Shown: piece after piece, positions 6,751 through 6,960 of the stretch | How positions within the stretch are numbered: position 1 is the stretch's first letter | Layout: every line of letters starts with the position of its first letter | Source: Bacteroidetes bacterium CG2_30_32_10 | GTDB lineage: Bacteria > Bacteroidota > Bacteroidia > Bacteroidales > CG2-30-32-10 | Length of the DNA: 6,960 nt | NCBI GenBank assembly: GCA_001872995.1 | Contig: MNXO01000049.1 | Span: 1 to 6,960, forward strand | Direction of reading: 5' to 3' | Program-made: the position numbers and the translations under genes | Notes under the pieces: model-generated | Told to the model about the DNA's origin: nothing | What the model saw: the letters and a program-made list of their open reading frames with translations, nothing else | The model's database searches: none

Positions 6751-6801
6751 ATTTTATTGTTTACTTTTTTCTTGATAAAAAAGTAAACAAAAAATCAAGA
6801 A
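6751..6801. repeat. Interlocked inverted repeats (14-bp stem with loop complementary to downstream bases)
   Basis: TTGTTTACTTTTTT (6757-6770) pairs perfectly with AAAAAAGTAAACAA (6777-6790), a 14-bp stem that extends about 5 bp more past a bulged A. Its 6-nt loop CTTGAT (6771-6776) is exactly complementary to ATCAAG (6794-6799), which follows 3 nt after the stem; the match extends to TTCTTGAT/ATCAAGAA. The two pairings interlock. From memory, repeats of this pattern are scattered between genes in Bacteroidota. It may be a bidirectional terminator or the edge of a repeated element. Confidence 0.6.
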
Positions 6802-6938
6802 CGACAAATGCTTCCCCCCACTCTGCCAATTTTTTGAATTTGTTACCAATGAATTAGCCTGTCATATTATGGCAGGACTACATTTGTACAAATTCTAAAA
6901 AATTGGCATTCACGCAAGAGCCCGCTCGCTTGTCGTTC
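6799..6938. repeat. Structured intergenic element with outer 9-bp arms and inner long hairpin
   Basis: GAACGACAA (6799-6807) is repeated inverted as TTGTCGTTC (6930-6938). Between them is a long hairpin. TGCCAATTTTTTGAATTTGT (6824-6843) pairs with 6888-6908 over 20 bp with one bulged T at 6895. Inside, 6845-6851 pairs with 6881-6887 with one mismatch, TAG (6855-6857) with CTA (6878-6880), and CCTGTCAT (6858-6865) with ATGGCAGG (6869-6876) with one G-T pair. The near-continuous stem of about 37 bp spans 85 nt. The right end of the window is richer in G+C than the rest and has no gene. This could be a small non-autonomous mobile element, a dispersed repeat or a structured RNA. It may continue past the window end. 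Confidence 0.5.
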
Positions 6939-6960
6939 GGACTTACGCACGGGTCGATGA

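Larger units (their letters stand above)
6582..6960. other. Gene-free tail region
   Basis: No ORF, tRNA or other gene could be supported in these 379 nt. The region holds, in order, an IS-end-like stretch, a 9-bp hairpin, the interlocked inverted repeats and the long structured hairpin described separately. The last 60 nt are notably richer in G+C than the rest of the window, suggesting a different origin or the start of a repeat that continues beyond the window. Confidence 0.6.

Overview
This is an AT-rich stretch of a chromosome, most likely from a member of the Bacteroidota. Three things point that way: several upstream regions carry TAnnTTTG-like -7 boxes with a TTG about 21 nt before them, starts lack Shine-Dalgarno sequences, and the proteins read like Bacteroidota versions (short RecQ without HRDC, TPR/class III cyclase, single-chain serine dehydratase). 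This assignment is inferred from recall of the families, not from a search.

Layout: a small two-repeat ferritin-like (rubrerythrin-type) protein (152-607, +); tRNA 2-selenouridine synthase SelU/MnmH (682-1710, +); a convergent RecQ helicase (1733-3649, -) that starts at TTG; a 337-nt divergent intergenic region; an iron-sulfur L-serine ammonia-lyase (3987-5174, +) interrupted by one in-frame TGA; a 249-nt gap with a promoter-like sequence; a membrane adenylate cyclase (5424-6581, +); and a 379-nt gene-free tail (6582-6960) with several strong inverted repeats that look like a dispersed structured element.

The main discovery candidate is the serine ammonia-lyase. Read through the TGA at 4683-4685, the two halves form one uninterrupted 395-residue protein of normal length. 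The TGA falls where I recall many homologues having the first Cys of a Cys-Gly-Ser-Cys motif, giving U-G-S-C (Sec233...Cys236). All three cysteines expected to bind the [4Fe-4S] cluster (284, 326, 337) lie downstream and are intact. SelU two genes away needs selenophosphate, so the organism probably handles selenium. I therefore interpret the gene as a selenoprotein rather than a pseudogene. A bulged 11-bp hairpin starts 23 nt after the TGA and is a possible SECIS, but its loop lacks the G typical of bacterial SECIS elements. No Sec insertion genes (selA, selB, selC, selD) are in the window, so this remains a testable hypothesis.

The genes do not form an obvious pathway. Selenium use may link selU and the dehydratase, and oxygen or redox stress might link the diiron protein and the oxygen-sensitive dehydratase. 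Both links are inference.
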